DNA of 64,000 nt, taken from contig NZ_CP014304.1 in NCBI RefSeq assembly GCF_001562275.1, forward strand, positions 496,001-560,000. Direction: 5' to 3'. The stretch is from Hymenobacter sp. PAMC 26628. Lineage in GTDB: Bacteria; Bacteroidota; Bacteroidia; Cytophagales; Hymenobacteraceae. Each line of letters begins with the position of its first letter. The stretch's first letter is position 1. The position numbers and the translations under genes are program-made. Of the stretch, positions 24,329-33,242 are shown in pieces. The notes beneath the pieces were generated by a model. It did no database searches. It was not told the origin of the DNA and was given only the letters and a program-made list of their open reading frames with translations.

Positions 24329-26422
24329 TTAGCTAATCCGGCTCCAGTTCACGGCGTTGGCGGGTAAGCTGTCAATGTGGTGGCGGATGTTACCATTTTC
24401 GGCCTTGGCCAATTCGGGGTCTTCCGCCAGTAGCGACTGGGCAGCGGCGCGGCTCTCGCTCAGGATGCGTCCGTCCTTGGCCAAGTCGGCAATAAGCAGG
24501 TCAAGCACGCCGCTTTGCTGAGTGCCCATGAGGTCGCCGGGGCCCCGGAGCTTTAGGTCAATGTCGGCAATTTCGAAGCCGTTGTTGGTACGTACCATCG
24601 TTTCGAGGCGGGTGCGGGCGTCCTTGCTCAGTTTGAAGCCCGACATGAGGATGCAGTAGCTCTGGTCGGCCCCGCGGCCCACGCGGCCCCGCAGCTGGTG
24701 CAGCTGCGAAAGGCCGAATCGCTCGGCCGACTCAATCACCATCACCGACGAGTTGGGCACGTTTACGCCCACTTCGATTACGGTGGTGGCCACCATAATC
24801 TGGGTTTCTTTTTTCACGAAGCGCGCCATTTCGAAGTCCTTTTCCTCGGCTTTCATGCGCCCGTGCACCATGCTAATTTGCATTTCCGGGAAGGCGCGCG
24901 TCACACTCTCGTAGCCATCTGTCAGGTCCTTGTAGTCCAATGTTTCCGACTCCTCAATCAGCGGGTACACGATGTACGCCTGCCGCCCCAGCTGCACCTG
25001 CTGGCGAATGAACTCAAACACTTTCAGGCGGTTGGCGTCGTAGCGGTGCACCGTCACGATGGGTTTGCGGCCGGCCGGCAGCTCGTCAATCACGCTCACG
25101 TCGAGGTCGCCGTACAGCGTCATGGCTAGCGTGCGCGGGATGGGCGTGGCCGTCATCACCAGCACGTGCGGGATGACGTGCGGGTTTTTCTGCCACAGCT
25201 TCGAGCGCTGCGCCACCCCGAAGCGGTGCTGCTCGTCCATAATCGTGAGGCCCAGGTTGCGGAACTGCACCACGTCCTCCAGCAGGGCGTGGGTGCCCAC
25301 CAGCATGTGCATCGTGCCGTTGCGCAGCTCCTCGTGCAGCACGCGGCGCTGGGCCGTGCGGGTGCTGCCCGTGAGCTTGCCCAAGTGGATGCCCAGCGCG
25401 TCGGCGTACACCTTCAGGCCCTGGTAGTGCTGGTCGGCCAGGATTTCGGTGGGGGCCATAAGGCAGCTCTGGGCCCCGTTGTCGGCCGCCATCAGCATGG
25501 CGATGAAGGCCACGATGGTTTTGCCCGAGCCCACGTCGCCCTGCAACAGCCGGTTCATTTGCTGGCCGGCGCAGAAGTCCTTGTAAATGTCGTGGATAAC
25601 CCGCTTCTGGGCCCCCGTGAGATCGAAGCTGAGGTGGTTGTTATAGAAATCAACCAGCGTGGGCACCTGGTTAAAAATCTGGCCGGCCAGCGTCACCTTG
25701 CGTTGGTCTTTCTGGCGCAACAGCTTGAGCTGGATGTAAAACAGCTCCTCAAACTTGAGCCGGAACCGCGCCGCGGCCAGCAAGTCCGGGTTCTGCGGAA
25801 AGTGGATTTGCTGCATCGCCTGGGCCTTGCCCATCAGCGCGTACTGCTCCACGAGGGCTGGCGAAAGCGTCTCGGTGACGTGCGGCAGCGCAATTTTCAG
25901 CAGGTCGGCCACCATGCGCATGATGGCCTTGCTGTCCACGCGGTGGTAGTTTTTGAGTTTCTCGCTGGTGTTGTACACCGGCTGCAAAAAGCTCTGGCCC
26001 GCCTTAGCCTCGGTCACTTCCTCCAGCTCGGGGTGGGCCATCTGGGGCCGCCCGTTGAACATCGTGGGCTTGCCAAACAGAATGTATTCCTTCTGGTTCT
26101 GCACAATCTGCTGCATCCACTTGATGCCCTTGAACCACACCAGGTCCAGGTCGCCGCTGGCGTCGCTCAGCGTGGCCGTGAGGCGCTGCTTGGGGCCCTC
26201 GCCCACGAGTTGGCGGTTGCGCAAAATGCCCTTCACCTGCACGTAAGGCAGGTCTTCGTGCAAATCCACGACGTTGTAAAACTGCGTCCGGTCGAGGTAG
26301 CGGAACGGATAGCGCTGGATCAGGTCGCCGTAGGTGAACAGGCCCAGCTCCTTGCCCAGCAGCTGCCCCCGCTGGGCCCCCACGCCCCGCAAAAACTCCA
26401 GCCGGGTATTAAAGAAACTCAT
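24329..26422 (-). CDS. recG: ATP-dependent DNA helicase RecG
   Basis: This 697-residue protein rescues stalled forks and moves branched DNA. The N-terminal wedge/OB domain includes YPFRYLDRTQFYNVVDL. The helicase motor shows GDVGSGKTIVAF (motif I), MAPTEILADQH (Ia), DEQHRFG (II), VMTATPIPRTLAM (III) and the RecG-specific ERFGLSQLHQLRGRVGRG (VI). Length is typical. It is the last gene of a leftward run mutY-ssb-gldD-recG, separated from gldD by a 100-bp word palindrome that may uncouple their expression. Confidence 0.95.
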   Translation of the reverse strand: MSFFNTRLEFLRGVGAQRGQLLGKELGLFTYGDLIQRYPFRYLDRTQFYNVVDLHEDLPYVQVKGILRNRQLVGEGPKQRLTATLSDASGDLDLVWFKGIKWMQQIVQNQKEYILFGKPTMFNGRPQMAHPELEEVTEAKAGQSFLQPVYNTSEKLKNYHRVDSKAIMRMVADLLKIALPHVTETLSPALVEQYALMGKAQAMQQIHFPQNPDLLAAARFRLKFEELFYIQLKLLRQKDQRKVTLAGQIFNQVPTLVDFYNNHLSFDLTGAQKRVIHDIYKDFCAGQQMNRLLQGDVGSGKTIVAFIAMLMAADNGAQSCLMAPTEILADQHYQGLKVYADALGIHLGKLTGSTRTAQRRVLHEELRNGTMHMLVGTHALLEDVVQFRNLGLTIMDEQHRFGVAQRSKLWQKNPHVIPHVLVMTATPIPRTLAMTLYGDLDVSVIDELPAGRKPIVTVHRYDANRLKVFEFIRQQVQLGRQAYIVYPLIEESETLDYKDLTDGYESVTRAFPEMQISMVHGRMKAEEKDFEMARFVKKETQIMVATTVIEVGVNVPNSSVMVIESAERFGLSQLHQLRGRVGRGADQSYCILMSGFKLSKDARTRLETMVRTNNGFEIADIDLKLRGPGDLMGTQQSGVLDLLIADLAKDGRILSESRAAAQSLLAEDPELAKAENGNIRHHIDSLPANAVNWSRIS

Positions 26423-26428
26423 GTTTTT

Positions 26429-26520
26429 GAGCTGTTAGCTATTAGCCGTCAGCTGTTAGCTTTTCGATAAATTACTTGAATAACGCCAACCTGGCACAGA
26501 AATCTAACAGCTAACAGCTT
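26429..26520. repeat. Heptamer-word palindrome (locus 3)
   Basis: The left arm (26429-26460) consists of the 7-mers AGCTGTT, AGCTATT, AGCCGTC, AGCTGTT. The right arm (26504-26520) reads in reverse complement AGCTGTT, AGCTGTT. It fills the gldD-recG gap. Confidence 0.75.
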
Positions 26521-26522
26521 AA

Positions 26523-27131
26523 CTACCGGTACTTCAACGTATTCAGCATCTGCACCATGTCGGTTTTCACGTACTCAATTACCGGGGCCAGCGAGTCGTT
26601 GGCGGTGGCGGTTTGGAAGTACAGGGCCCCGCGCAAAAAGTGCTTGGTGCTGTCGGTGGTATAAAACTGGAACTGGCTTGGCACCTCGCCTTGCAGCTCA
26701 AACACCGAAGCCCGCATGCCGTTGGGCATCTTCAAAATGCGCTCATCAATGGCCGTGGCCTTCACCTGGTGCTTGCCGGTGAGCTTGCGAGCGTCCTCCA
26801 TCATCTTGTTGTAGAGGCGCCGGTCGCGGGCCACGTCCATGTACGTAATCTGCACGTTGGCATGCAGTTGTGGATAATAGATGTTCAGCCAGTGCGGCTG
26901 CGCCATGTACGACGAGTCGCGCTTCACCACCGCCGACTGCGAGTAGTCGAACGTGTAGGGGTGGCCATCGGGCAGGGCCCGGTAGCGGTGGGGCGGCAAC
27001 ACAATACGGTTGTAGCCCTTGGGCTTAGGCGTGAAGTCGGGCGCGGCCGTGCATGCGGCCAGCCCGAGGGCCAGGGCCCCCAGCCAAGCCAGCCGGCCGG
27101 CGAAGCGCGGCAAAAAAGTAGAATGTTTCAC
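26523..27131 (-). CDS. gldD: Gliding motility lipoprotein GldD
   Basis: This 202-residue lipoprotein has a signal peptide with lipobox ALGLAAC and then the family hallmark FTPKPKGYNRIVLP close to the mature N-terminus, followed by YRALPDGHPYTFDYSQSAV and the rest of the GldD domain (LNIYYPQLHANVQITY, RILKMPNGMRASVFELQG). GldD is required for gliding in Flavobacterium and belongs to the gliding/T9SS-associated set, probably in the inner leaflet or periplasmic face. In flavobacteria gldD lies next to gldE behind mutY-ssb; here mutY, ssb and gldD are in order but gldE is missing. Confidence 0.9.
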   Translation of the reverse strand: MKHSTFLPRFAGRLAWLGALALGLAACTAAPDFTPKPKGYNRIVLPPHRYRALPDGHPYTFDYSQSAVVKRDSSYMAQPHWLNIYYPQLHANVQITYMDVARDRRLYNKMMEDARKLTGKHQVKATAIDERILKMPNGMRASVFELQGEVPSQFQFYTTDSTKHFLRGALYFQTATANDSLAPVIEYVKTDMVQMLNTLKYR

Positions 27132-27187
27132 GGATTGCTATTAATGGTCGCCGCCGTTCAAAGGTACTCCCGCCCCGCCGCAACGAA

Positions 27188-27216
27188 AAAAGCCCCGGCG
27201 TGGTGCCAGGGCTTTT
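27188..27216 (-). terminator. Terminator after ssb
   Basis: On the minus strand an AAAAGCCC/GGGCTTTT stem with an inner GGC/GCC pairing and a six-T tract, 23 bases after the ssb stop codon. Confidence 0.7.
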
Positions 27217-27238
27217 CAGAAACGAGACGGACGCACGG

Positions 27239-27658
27239 CTAAAACGGCAGCTGGTCCAGCTCCGGCTCCTGCCGAAAGCTGACCGCTGGCTCGGCCACCG
27301 CGGCCGGGGCCCCGGGCGAGCCGCCCGGCCGGGCGCCCAGCATCGAAATCTCATCGGCGATGATTTCGGTGATGTAGCGGGTTTGCTGGTCTTTGTCCTG
27401 GTACTGGCGGGTGCGCAGCTTGCCTTCGATGTACACCTGCTGGCCTTTCTTGAGGAATTTGTCGGCCATTTCCGCCAGGCCACGCCAGGCGGAAATGTTG
27501 TGCCACTCGGTGCGCTCCACGCGCGTGCCTTGCTTGTCTTTGAAGTACTCGTTGGTGGCGAGCGTGAAGTGCGCCACGCTTACGCCGCCTTCCAGGTGCC
27601 GCACCTCGGGGTCCTTGCCCAAGTTGCCTACTAAAATTACTTTGTTTACTCCGGCCAT
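27239..27658 (-). CDS. ssb: Single-stranded DNA-binding protein
   Basis: This 139-residue OB-fold protein starts [20 protein letters not shown], with the SSB strands [31 protein letters not shown] and [21 protein letters not shown] short Pro/Ala linker leads to the acidic protein-interaction tip ending ELDQLPF, a variant of the usual DDDIPF. It protects ssDNA and recruits repair enzymes; its neighbours mutY and recG fit that setting. A hairpin terminator follows. Confidence 0.95.
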   Translation of the reverse strand: MAGVNKVILVGNLGKDPEVRHLEGGVSVAHFTLATNEYFKDKQGTRVERTEWHNISAWRGLAEMADKFLKKGQQVYIEGKLRTRQYQDKDQQTRYITEIIADEISMLGARPGGSPGAPAAVAEPAVSFRQEPELDQLPF

Positions 27659-27765
27659 GACGGTAGGGGTTAAAAATGGTAAAATGCGTTTTACCTCGCA
27701 GAGATTAAGGTGCTATAAAAGTACGCGCCGAAAATTAAATTACCAAATTGGTTAGTAAAATAATT

Positions 27766-28914
27766 TCAATTTTTGCCCAAATAATTGGCAATAAGTTGCG
27801 GCTTGGGTAACTCCTCAATTTCGGCCGGCGAATACGCCCGCAGGCCCGTATCGGCCAAGGATGTCGCCGGCAGGGGCCCCGCCAGCCACACGGTATGGAA
27901 GCGCGCCTCCAGCTTCTGGTGGCTCAGCACGTGCTTGAGCAGGGGTGGGGCCCCTGGCTCGGCCGCGAGGCTAGTATCGAGCTGGCCGCCCAGGGCTTCC
28001 ACGTGGCGCAGCACCTCGGCCGCATCCAGCTCTAAGCCAGTGGTTTCAACTACGGCGAAGTCGTACAGGCCCTGCCAAATATCTTTTTCGCCGCGCTTCT
28101 TTAAGTACATGGCCTCGCCGTGGCGCAGCACCAGGTAGTGCAGGTAGCGCACACGCGCCGCCTTTGCTTTGCTCTTTACCGGCAGCAGTGCCACTTGCCC
28201 GTGCTGAAACGCCCAGCAACTGTGCTGCATGGGGCAAAACAGGCAATCGGGCCGCGCCGGGGTGCATTGCAGGGCCCCAAACTCCATGATGGCCTGGTTG
28301 AAATCGGCAGGGGCCGAGGCTGGAATGTGCTGGTCGGCCAGGGCCTGAAATTCCTTGCGCGAGGCTGGCGCGGCAATGTCGGCGTGCAGCCCAAAAATGC
28401 GCGCCAGCACTCGGTACACGTTGCCATCGAGCACGGCCACCGCTTCGTCGAAGGCAAACGAGGCAATAGCCGCCGCCGTGTAGGGCCCCACGCCGCGCAG
28501 CTTCAGCAGGCCGGCGTAGGTGGTCGGGAATTGGCCGCCGTGCTCCTGCACCACTTGCTGGGCCGTATGGTGCATGTTGCGGGCCCGGGAGTAGTAGCCC
28601 AGTCCCTGCCACAAGCGCAGCACTTCCTGCTCGGGGGCCCCGGCCAGCGCCTGCACCGTGGGGTAAGCGGCCAGAAAGGCTTCGTAATAGGGGAGGCCCT
28701 GCGCCACGCGGGTTTGCTGGAGAATAACTTCGGACAGCCAGATGGCGTATGGGTCGCGGGTATGGCGCCAGGGCAAGTCGCGGTGGTGGCGGGGGTACCA
28801 GGCCAGCAGCGCGGCGGCCAGCACAGAAGGTTGGCGGGGGAGATTAGCCAAAATTTTGAGGACGAATAAATTGGGCCGGGGCCCCGATTGCAGTGGGTGA
28901 TTGGGAAAAACCAA
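27766..28914 (-). CDS. mutY: A/G-specific adenine glycosylase
   Basis: This enzyme removes adenine mispaired with 8-oxoguanine. The HhH motif LLKLRGVGPYTAAAIASFAF, the catalytic Asp in VAVLDGNVYRVLARIFG and the [4Fe-4S] cysteines in CTPARPDCLFCPMQHSC (C-x6-C-x2-C-x5-C) are intact, and the C-terminal NUDIX-like OG-recognition domain follows. The longest frame is 382 residues from a TTG at 28914. A TTG at 28851, just before the conserved helices (ANLPRQPSVLAAALLAWYP), gives a more family-like length, so the start is uncertain. It is divergent from HU and first in the leftward run. Confidence 0.9.
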   Translation of the reverse strand: MVFPNHPLQSGPRPNLFVLKILANLPRQPSVLAAALLAWYPRHHRDLPWRHTRDPYAIWLSEVILQQTRVAQGLPYYEAFLAAYPTVQALAGAPEQEVLRLWQGLGYYSRARNMHHTAQQVVQEHGGQFPTTYAGLLKLRGVGPYTAAAIASFAFDEAVAVLDGNVYRVLARIFGLHADIAAPASRKEFQALADQHIPASAPADFNQAIMEFGALQCTPARPDCLFCPMQHSCWAFQHGQVALLPVKSKAKAARVRYLHYLVLRHGEAMYLKKRGEKDIWQGLYDFAVVETTGLELDAAEVLRHVEALGGQLDTSLAAEPGAPPLLKHVLSHQKLEARFHTVWLAGPLPATSLADTGLRAYSPAEIEELPKPQLIANYLGKN

Positions 28915-28931
28915 AAAAGAAGCTACCTTTG
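28900..28931 (+). promoter_or_regulatory. Promoter of the HU gene
   Basis: ATTG at 28900-28903, 20 bases, then TACCTTTG at 28924-28931: a Bacteroidota -33/-7 pair directed at the HU gene with a leader of about 100 bases. Confidence 0.55.
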
Positions 28932-29037
28932 TGGCCCGATTTCATAAGCGAATCGCCTACCGGGCAAGGGCTTACGCGGAAAGCGGGAATTTTTATTGCC
29001 CAGATTCTTATTTTTTTACCCTAAGTACATAACCAAC

Positions 29038-29346
29038 GTGACCAAAGCAGAGGTAATCGCCGAAATTTCGCAGAAAACCGGCATCGAGAAAGCAGATGTG
29101 TTGATGACCGTAGAAGCCTTCTTCAAAGTGGTGAAGGATTCGATGACCGAGGGCAACAACATTTACGTGCGCGGCTTCGGCTCTTTCGTTAACAAGAAGC
29201 GCGCCCGGAAAGTGGCCCGCAACATCTCGAAAAACACGTCGCTCATCATCGAGGAGCACTACATCCCGAGCTTCAAGCCGTCGAAAACCTTCGTGGCTAA
29301 AATCAAAAACAGCAAGAAAGTAAAAACCACGGCTGCTAAAGCTTAA
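29038..29346 (+). CDS. HU-family DNA-binding protein
   Basis: This 102-residue nucleoid protein has the HU/IHF fold: VTKAEVIAEISQKTGIEKAD, the body FGSFVNKKRARKVARNISKN, and the arm/C-terminal region IPSFKPSKTFVAKIKN, with a basic tail. It bends and compacts DNA. The GTG at 29038 is chosen because the conserved N-terminus starts there; an upstream in-frame extension (residues PRFLFFYPKY) is hydrophobic and not HU-like. The promoter at 28900-28931 serves it, and the TPR gene follows. Confidence 0.92.
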   Translation: MTKAEVIAEISQKTGIEKADVLMTVEAFFKVVKDSMTEGNNIYVRGFGSFVNKKRARKVARNISKNTSLIIEEHYIPSFKPSKTFVAKIKNSKKVKTTAAKA

Positions 29347-29432
29347 GTTTTCGTTGCTGATTACTAGCTAATTACCGGCTGTGCCGCCGGCGTCTTCCTA
29401 CAAATGGGAAGCCCGGCGGCCGGCTATTTTCT

Positions 29433-30371
29433 ATGGCTGCCACCGCCTCCCGTCCCGCTGCTCACCAAGTACTGGTCCTAGTCCTCGCCTTGGCGCTGAT
29501 TGGCGGCTTGTTTGTGCTTCCCAAAGGCATTGTGAAGCCCAAGGAAGGAAAGGCGGAATTGACCCAGGATGCGGCCCGCACGGCCAACCGCGACGGTGGC
29601 GGTCCAGCCACCAACGGCTCCAAAGCCGATGCGTCGTCGGGCCCCGTGTCGGCCGAGGCGGGGCCCACTACCTCCCCGGAGGGCCCCACAGCCGCTGCCC
29701 CCCACACTACGGCCAGTCGAGAGCAGCGCCAGGAACTGAACCGCTTGGTGGGGCAGTTTGCCAAAGCCGGTACCCCGGCCCAACGGGCTGAGGCCGCCAC
29801 GCTGCTGGCCCGCCGCTACGAGAACGTGCAGCGCTTCGACAGCGCGGGCTATTACTACGAGCAGGTGGCCGCGGCGCAGCCGGGGCCCCAGGCGTTGCAG
29901 CAAGCGGCGGATGCCTATTTCCAGGCGTTTAGCTTTGCTTCGTCGGACGAGCGCATCAAGCTGCTCGGCGGCAAGGCCCGTGATTTGTATACCAAAGTGC
30001 TGGCCAAGAGCCCCAATAATCTCGACGCCAAGACCAACCTGGGCATGGCCTACATGGCTTCCGACAACCCCGTGCAGGGCGTAACGCTGTTGCGCGAGGT
30101 ACTGGCCGCCGACCCCAACAACGAAAGAGCGCTGTACGACCTGGGCATTCTGGCGGTGCAAAGCAACCAGTACGACAAAGCCGTGGAGCGCTTCCAGCAG
30201 TTGGTGAAGGTGAATCCCAAAAACGTGAATGCCCAGTTTTACCTGGGCGTGACCTCGGCCCGGACGGGGGCTAAAGAACAGGCCCGCGCCGCCTTTTTGG
30301 CGGCTAAAAGCCTCAGTGCCGACCCGGCCCTGGCCGCATCGGTCGAGGAAGAGCTGGCCAAATTGAAATAA
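29433..30371 (+). CDS. TPR-repeat membrane-anchored protein
   Basis: This 312-residue protein has an N-terminal transmembrane helix at about residues 11-31 (VLVLVLALALIGGLFVLP), an Ala/Gly/Pro-rich linker to about residue 95, and then four or so tetratricopeptide repeats, for example LLARRYENVQRFDSAGYYYE, LGMAYMASDNPVQGVTLLRE and LGILAVQSNQYDKAVERFQQ. TPRs mediate protein contacts; the partner is unknown. Similar single-TM TPR proteins lie between HU and rng in other Bacteroidota, so the arrangement looks conserved. The AURKAIP1/COX24 mini-gene follows 36 bases later. Confidence 0.8.
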   Translation: MAATASRPAAHQVLVLVLALALIGGLFVLPKGIVKPKEGKAELTQDAARTANRDGGGPATNGSKADASSGPVSAEAGPTTSPEGPTAAAPHTTASREQRQELNRLVGQFAKAGTPAQRAEAATLLARRYENVQRFDSAGYYYEQVAAAQPGPQALQQAADAYFQAFSFASSDERIKLLGGKARDLYTKVLAKSPNNLDAKTNLGMAYMASDNPVQGVTLLREVLAADPNNERALYDLGILAVQSNQYDKAVERFQQLVKVNPKNVNAQFYLGVTSARTGAKEQARAAFLAAKSLSADPALAASVEEELAKLK

Positions 30372-30407
30372 CTGTACCCCAATCCCAAAAACTTAACCCA
30401 CAAGCAC

Positions 30408-30497
30408 ATGCCCTGCGGTAAAAAACGTAAACGTCATAAGATTGCCACCCACAAGCGTAAAAAGCGCCTGCGCAAGAATCGCCACAAGAAGAAGTAA
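30408..30497 (+). CDS. 29-residue AURKAIP1/COX24-domain basic protein (mS38/bS22-like)
   Basis: A tiny open frame encodes 29 residues, 19 of them Lys, Arg or His: MPCGKKRKRHKIATHKRKKR then LRKNRHKKK. This is the pattern of Bacteroidota mini-proteins annotated with the AURKAIP1/COX24 domain, related to mitochondrial mS38 and mycobacterial bS22, which sit in the small ribosomal subunit. It is easily missed because of its size. It follows the TPR gene on the same strand and is followed by a hairpin terminator before rng, in keeping with an RNA-related neighbourhood. Ribosome binding here is inferred from the family. Confidence 0.8.
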   Translation: MPCGKKRKRHKIATHKRKKRLRKNRHKKK

Positions 30498-30613
30498 GCC
30501 GCCCCTCGGGGTGCTTTGGCAACCGGTGGTTTCGGTTTGAAACCTGCCGGCTGCCCATCTCTCACAGTAGCCTCCCGGATGCGGCGGGTGTGTGCTTTTC
30601 CTGTGGCTCGCGA

Positions 30614-30648
30614 GGGAAGTCAGAACTTTGGGTTCTGGCTTCCCTTTT
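30614..30648 (+). terminator. Terminator or attenuator before rng
   Basis: A 13-bp stem with one G-T wobble (30614-30626 / 30632-30644), 5-base loop and four T residues. It lies between the mini-protein gene and rng. Confidence 0.7.
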
Positions 30649-30708
30649 GCCGGTTTTGGGGTATCGCTATATATTCGTCCATCGGAGCTACTTTAACTAA
30701 ACAAGACA

Positions 30709-32316
30709 TTGAGTAATGAATTAGTCATTAATTCTACTCAGGAAGGCGAACGGATTGCGCTGTTGCAGGATAAGCGGCTCATTGAGTACCACTTCGACCG
30801 CAACGACACCAACTATTCGGTGGGCGATATCTTCCTGGGCACTGTGAAAAAGGTGATGCCCGGCCTCAACGCGGCCTTCGTAGACATTGGCTACGAAAAG
30901 GACGCGTTTCTGCACTACGGCGACTTGGGCGAGCAATACCCCTCGTTTACGAAGTGGGCACGGACCGTGCAAAGCGGCCGGGCCCCCGCGGCTAGCCTTA
31001 ACCAGTTCACGTTTGAGCCGCCCCTCGAAAAAGTGGGTAAGGCCGACAGCGTGTTTAAAAAAGGCCAGCAAATTGTAGTGCAGGTCATCAAGGAGCCCAT
31101 TTCCACCAAGGGGCCCCGGGTGAGTACCGACATTTCGATGGCGGGCCGCTACCTCGTGCTAATGCCGTTTTCGAACACGATTAGCGTGAGCAAAAAGATC
31201 GTGAGCAAAGCGGAGCGCGACCGGCTCAAGCGCCTCATCACCAGCATCAAGCCCGAGAACTTTGGCGTCATCATCCGCACCGTAGCGGAGGGGCGCGACG
31301 TGGCCGAGCTGGATAAGGACATGCAGGACATGGTGGGCAAGTGGGAGCAACTGTACACCACGCTGCGCACCGCCAAGCCGAACGATAAAGTGCTGGGCGA
31401 ACTGGGGCGCACCTCGTCGATGCTGCGCGACATGCTCAACGAATCGTTCGACAGCATTTTGGTCGATGCCCCGGCCATGTACGAGGAGATGCGCGACTAC
31501 CTGCAGAAGATTGCACCCGATAAGCTCGGGCTGCTGAAGCTGCACAACACCAAGGTCAAAATCTTCGAGCAAACGGGCATTGAAAAGCAGCTTAAAACGC
31601 TGTTTGGCAAGACCGTGACCGTGCCCGGCGGCGGCTACCTCGTCATCGAGCACACCGAGGCTCTGCACGTCATCGACGTGAACTCGGGCAGTAAAAGCAA
31701 CCAGGAAAACGATCAGGAAGCCACGGCTTTGATGATTAACCTGCTGGCTGCTAAAGAGGTGGCGCGACAGCTACGCCTGCGCGACATGGGGGGCATCATT
31801 GTGGTGGACTTCATCGACATGCGTGCTGCTGAGAGCCGCAAGAAGGTGGAAGACGCCGTGCGCGACGTGATGAAGGCCGACAAAGCCAAATTCACGGTGC
31901 TGCCCCTGACCAAGTTTGGGTTGCTGCAAATCACGCGGCAGCGCGTGCGGCCAGCTGAAACCATCGTGACCGGCGAGGTGTGCCCCACCTGCGGCGGCAC
32001 GGGCCGCATTTCGGCCTCTATTCAGGTAACGGACGACATTGATAACAGCATCGACGACCTGCTGGTGGCCCAGAACCAATCGGGCCTCACGCTGTCGGTG
32101 CACCCCTTCCTGTACGCCTACTACACCAAAGGCTTGGTTTCGCGCCAAATGAAGTGGTATCTGAAGTACTACAAATGGGTGAAACTAGTAAAAGACAGTA
32201 GCTTGGGTCTCACCGATTACCGGATTGAGGACGAACGCGGCGAGGAAATTCAGCTTCGCTCGATGGCCGCGGCCATGAGCAAGGTGCAAGACCGGGAAAT
32301 CGAATTTACCGACTAG
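30709..32316 (+). CDS. rng: Ribonuclease G (Rne/Rng family)
   Basis: This 535-residue endoribonuclease acts in rRNA maturation and mRNA turnover. An N-terminal S1 domain (YSVGDIFLGTVKKVMPGLNA, then AFVDIGYEKDAFLHY) is followed by the RNase core with HVIDVNSGS and GIIVVDFIDM carrying the metal-binding aspartates, and the zinc-link cysteines in EVCPTCGGTG. It lacks the long C-terminal scaffold of RNase E. The start is TTG at 30709, since the nearby ATG at 30717 is out of frame. Upstream neighbours are HU, a TPR protein and a ribosome-associated mini-protein. Confidence 0.92.
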   Translation: MSNELVINSTQEGERIALLQDKRLIEYHFDRNDTNYSVGDIFLGTVKKVMPGLNAAFVDIGYEKDAFLHYGDLGEQYPSFTKWARTVQSGRAPAASLNQFTFEPPLEKVGKADSVFKKGQQIVVQVIKEPISTKGPRVSTDISMAGRYLVLMPFSNTISVSKKIVSKAERDRLKRLITSIKPENFGVIIRTVAEGRDVAELDKDMQDMVGKWEQLYTTLRTAKPNDKVLGELGRTSSMLRDMLNESFDSILVDAPAMYEEMRDYLQKIAPDKLGLLKLHNTKVKIFEQTGIEKQLKTLFGKTVTVPGGGYLVIEHTEALHVIDVNSGSKSNQENDQEATALMINLLAAKEVARQLRLRDMGGIIVVDFIDMRAAESRKKVEDAVRDVMKADKAKFTVLPLTKFGLLQITRQRVRPAETIVTGEVCPTCGGTGRISASIQVTDDIDNSIDDLLVAQNQSGLTLSVHPFLYAYYTKGLVSRQMKWYLKYYKWVKLVKDSSLGLTDYRIEDERGEEIQLRSMAAAMSKVQDREIEFTD

Positions 32317-32319
32317 GAC

Positions 32320-32460
32320 CGCAGATTAAGCAGATTTAACGGATTTCACTGATTCGTCTATCAATGAAAAGCCCCGACTGTAATTGCAGCCGGGGCTTTT
32401 TGATGTGCACTTTATGATCTAAAAAAGCAGTGAAATCACGGTTGACCAGTCTAATCAGCG
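32320..32460. repeat. Imperfect palindrome with internal terminator
   Basis: The left arm (CGCAGATTAAGC, then GGATTTCACTG) and right arm (GCAGTGAAATC ... CTAATCAGCG) are imperfect reverse complements flanking a terminator hairpin. This is another example of low-complexity intergenic palindromes, with less regular words than the others. Confidence 0.5.
32367..32401. terminator. Bidirectional terminator between rng and the barrel gene
   Basis: A 10-bp perfect stem AAAAGCCCCG / CGGGGCTTTT (32367-32376 / 32391-32400) with an inner CTG/CAG pairing, between convergent genes. Confidence 0.8.
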
Positions 32461-32461
32461 A

Positions 32462-33160
32462 TTAAAATTTCATTCCCAGGTCTAGGGCGAATACGTTGTT
32501 TTTGATGGTGACGTCGCTGAAGCCCCGGGTTTTTTCGAAGTAATGGTCAAGGTTGACTAGGCCGCGGTGATAGCTCAGGCCTGCTAGTAACTTGGTGCTG
32601 CGGCCCAACTGGTACTCGGCGCCAAAAGCCACTAACGCATTAGCGTCAATAAATAATACGTGGCTCAGCGCGGTAGTTTCTTCGTTAGTGTCGGGGTCAG
32701 TGTACCGTTTTTCGCCATTGATGCGGGCTCCGATGGGTACGGCGAGCGAACCACCGAGTTGAAAATACAAACGCGTGGCTGGGGCAATTTCATTGGTGAA
32801 AAGCTTGACGGTCAAAGGCAATTCAAGATACTGCGTACTCAGTTTTTGCACATCGCCCTTTGGAATAAGCGGGTCATTTGGATTTAGGGCCCGATAATCT
32901 TTTTGGTAGGAATAGGTGCCACCTTTGCCGGTTAGCATCAAACCAGTGCTGAAAGCGTAGTTTTCGCCAAAAAAATAATCCACGATCAAGCCACCACCGA
33001 ATCCTAACTGGCTCTTCTCGTCTTTGAACTGGTAAGTAGAGGCGGCATCGGTGCGTAGGTACGTGACAGAAGGCGATACTTTAATACCAATTTCGACCTG
33101 GGCCGAAACCGCTGTAGCACTGGCCACAAGAATCGATAAGGAAAGAAACAATCTTTTCAT
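32462..33160 (-). CDS. Outer-membrane beta-barrel protein (PorT-like)
   Basis: This 232-residue exported protein has a signal peptide (MKRLFLSLSILVASATAVSAQ) and alternating amphipathic strands: LGFGGGLIVDYFFGENYAFSTG, YLELPLTVKLFT, LYFQLGGSLAVPIGARI, KLLAGLSYHRGLVNLDHYF and the aromatic C-terminal strand ending DLGMKF. This is the pattern of the outer-membrane protein beta-barrel domain widespread in Bacteroidota (PorT family). Function of the individual barrel is unknown. It is convergent with rng and divergent from gldB. Confidence 0.8.
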   Translation of the reverse strand: MKRLFLSLSILVASATAVSAQVEIGIKVSPSVTYLRTDAASTYQFKDEKSQLGFGGGLIVDYFFGENYAFSTGLMLTGKGGTYSYQKDYRALNPNDPLIPKGDVQKLSTQYLELPLTVKLFTNEIAPATRLYFQLGGSLAVPIGARINGEKRYTDPDTNEETTALSHVLFIDANALVAFGAEYQLGRSTKLLAGLSYHRGLVNLDHYFEKTRGFSDVTIKNNVFALDLGMKF

Positions 33161-33242
33161 AAAATGAAGATAGAAAGAATGAGGGAATGGTTGCGGGTCG
33201 GGGCCCAGGTTGTGGCTAATTTTACCCGAAAGTTAGAAACGC

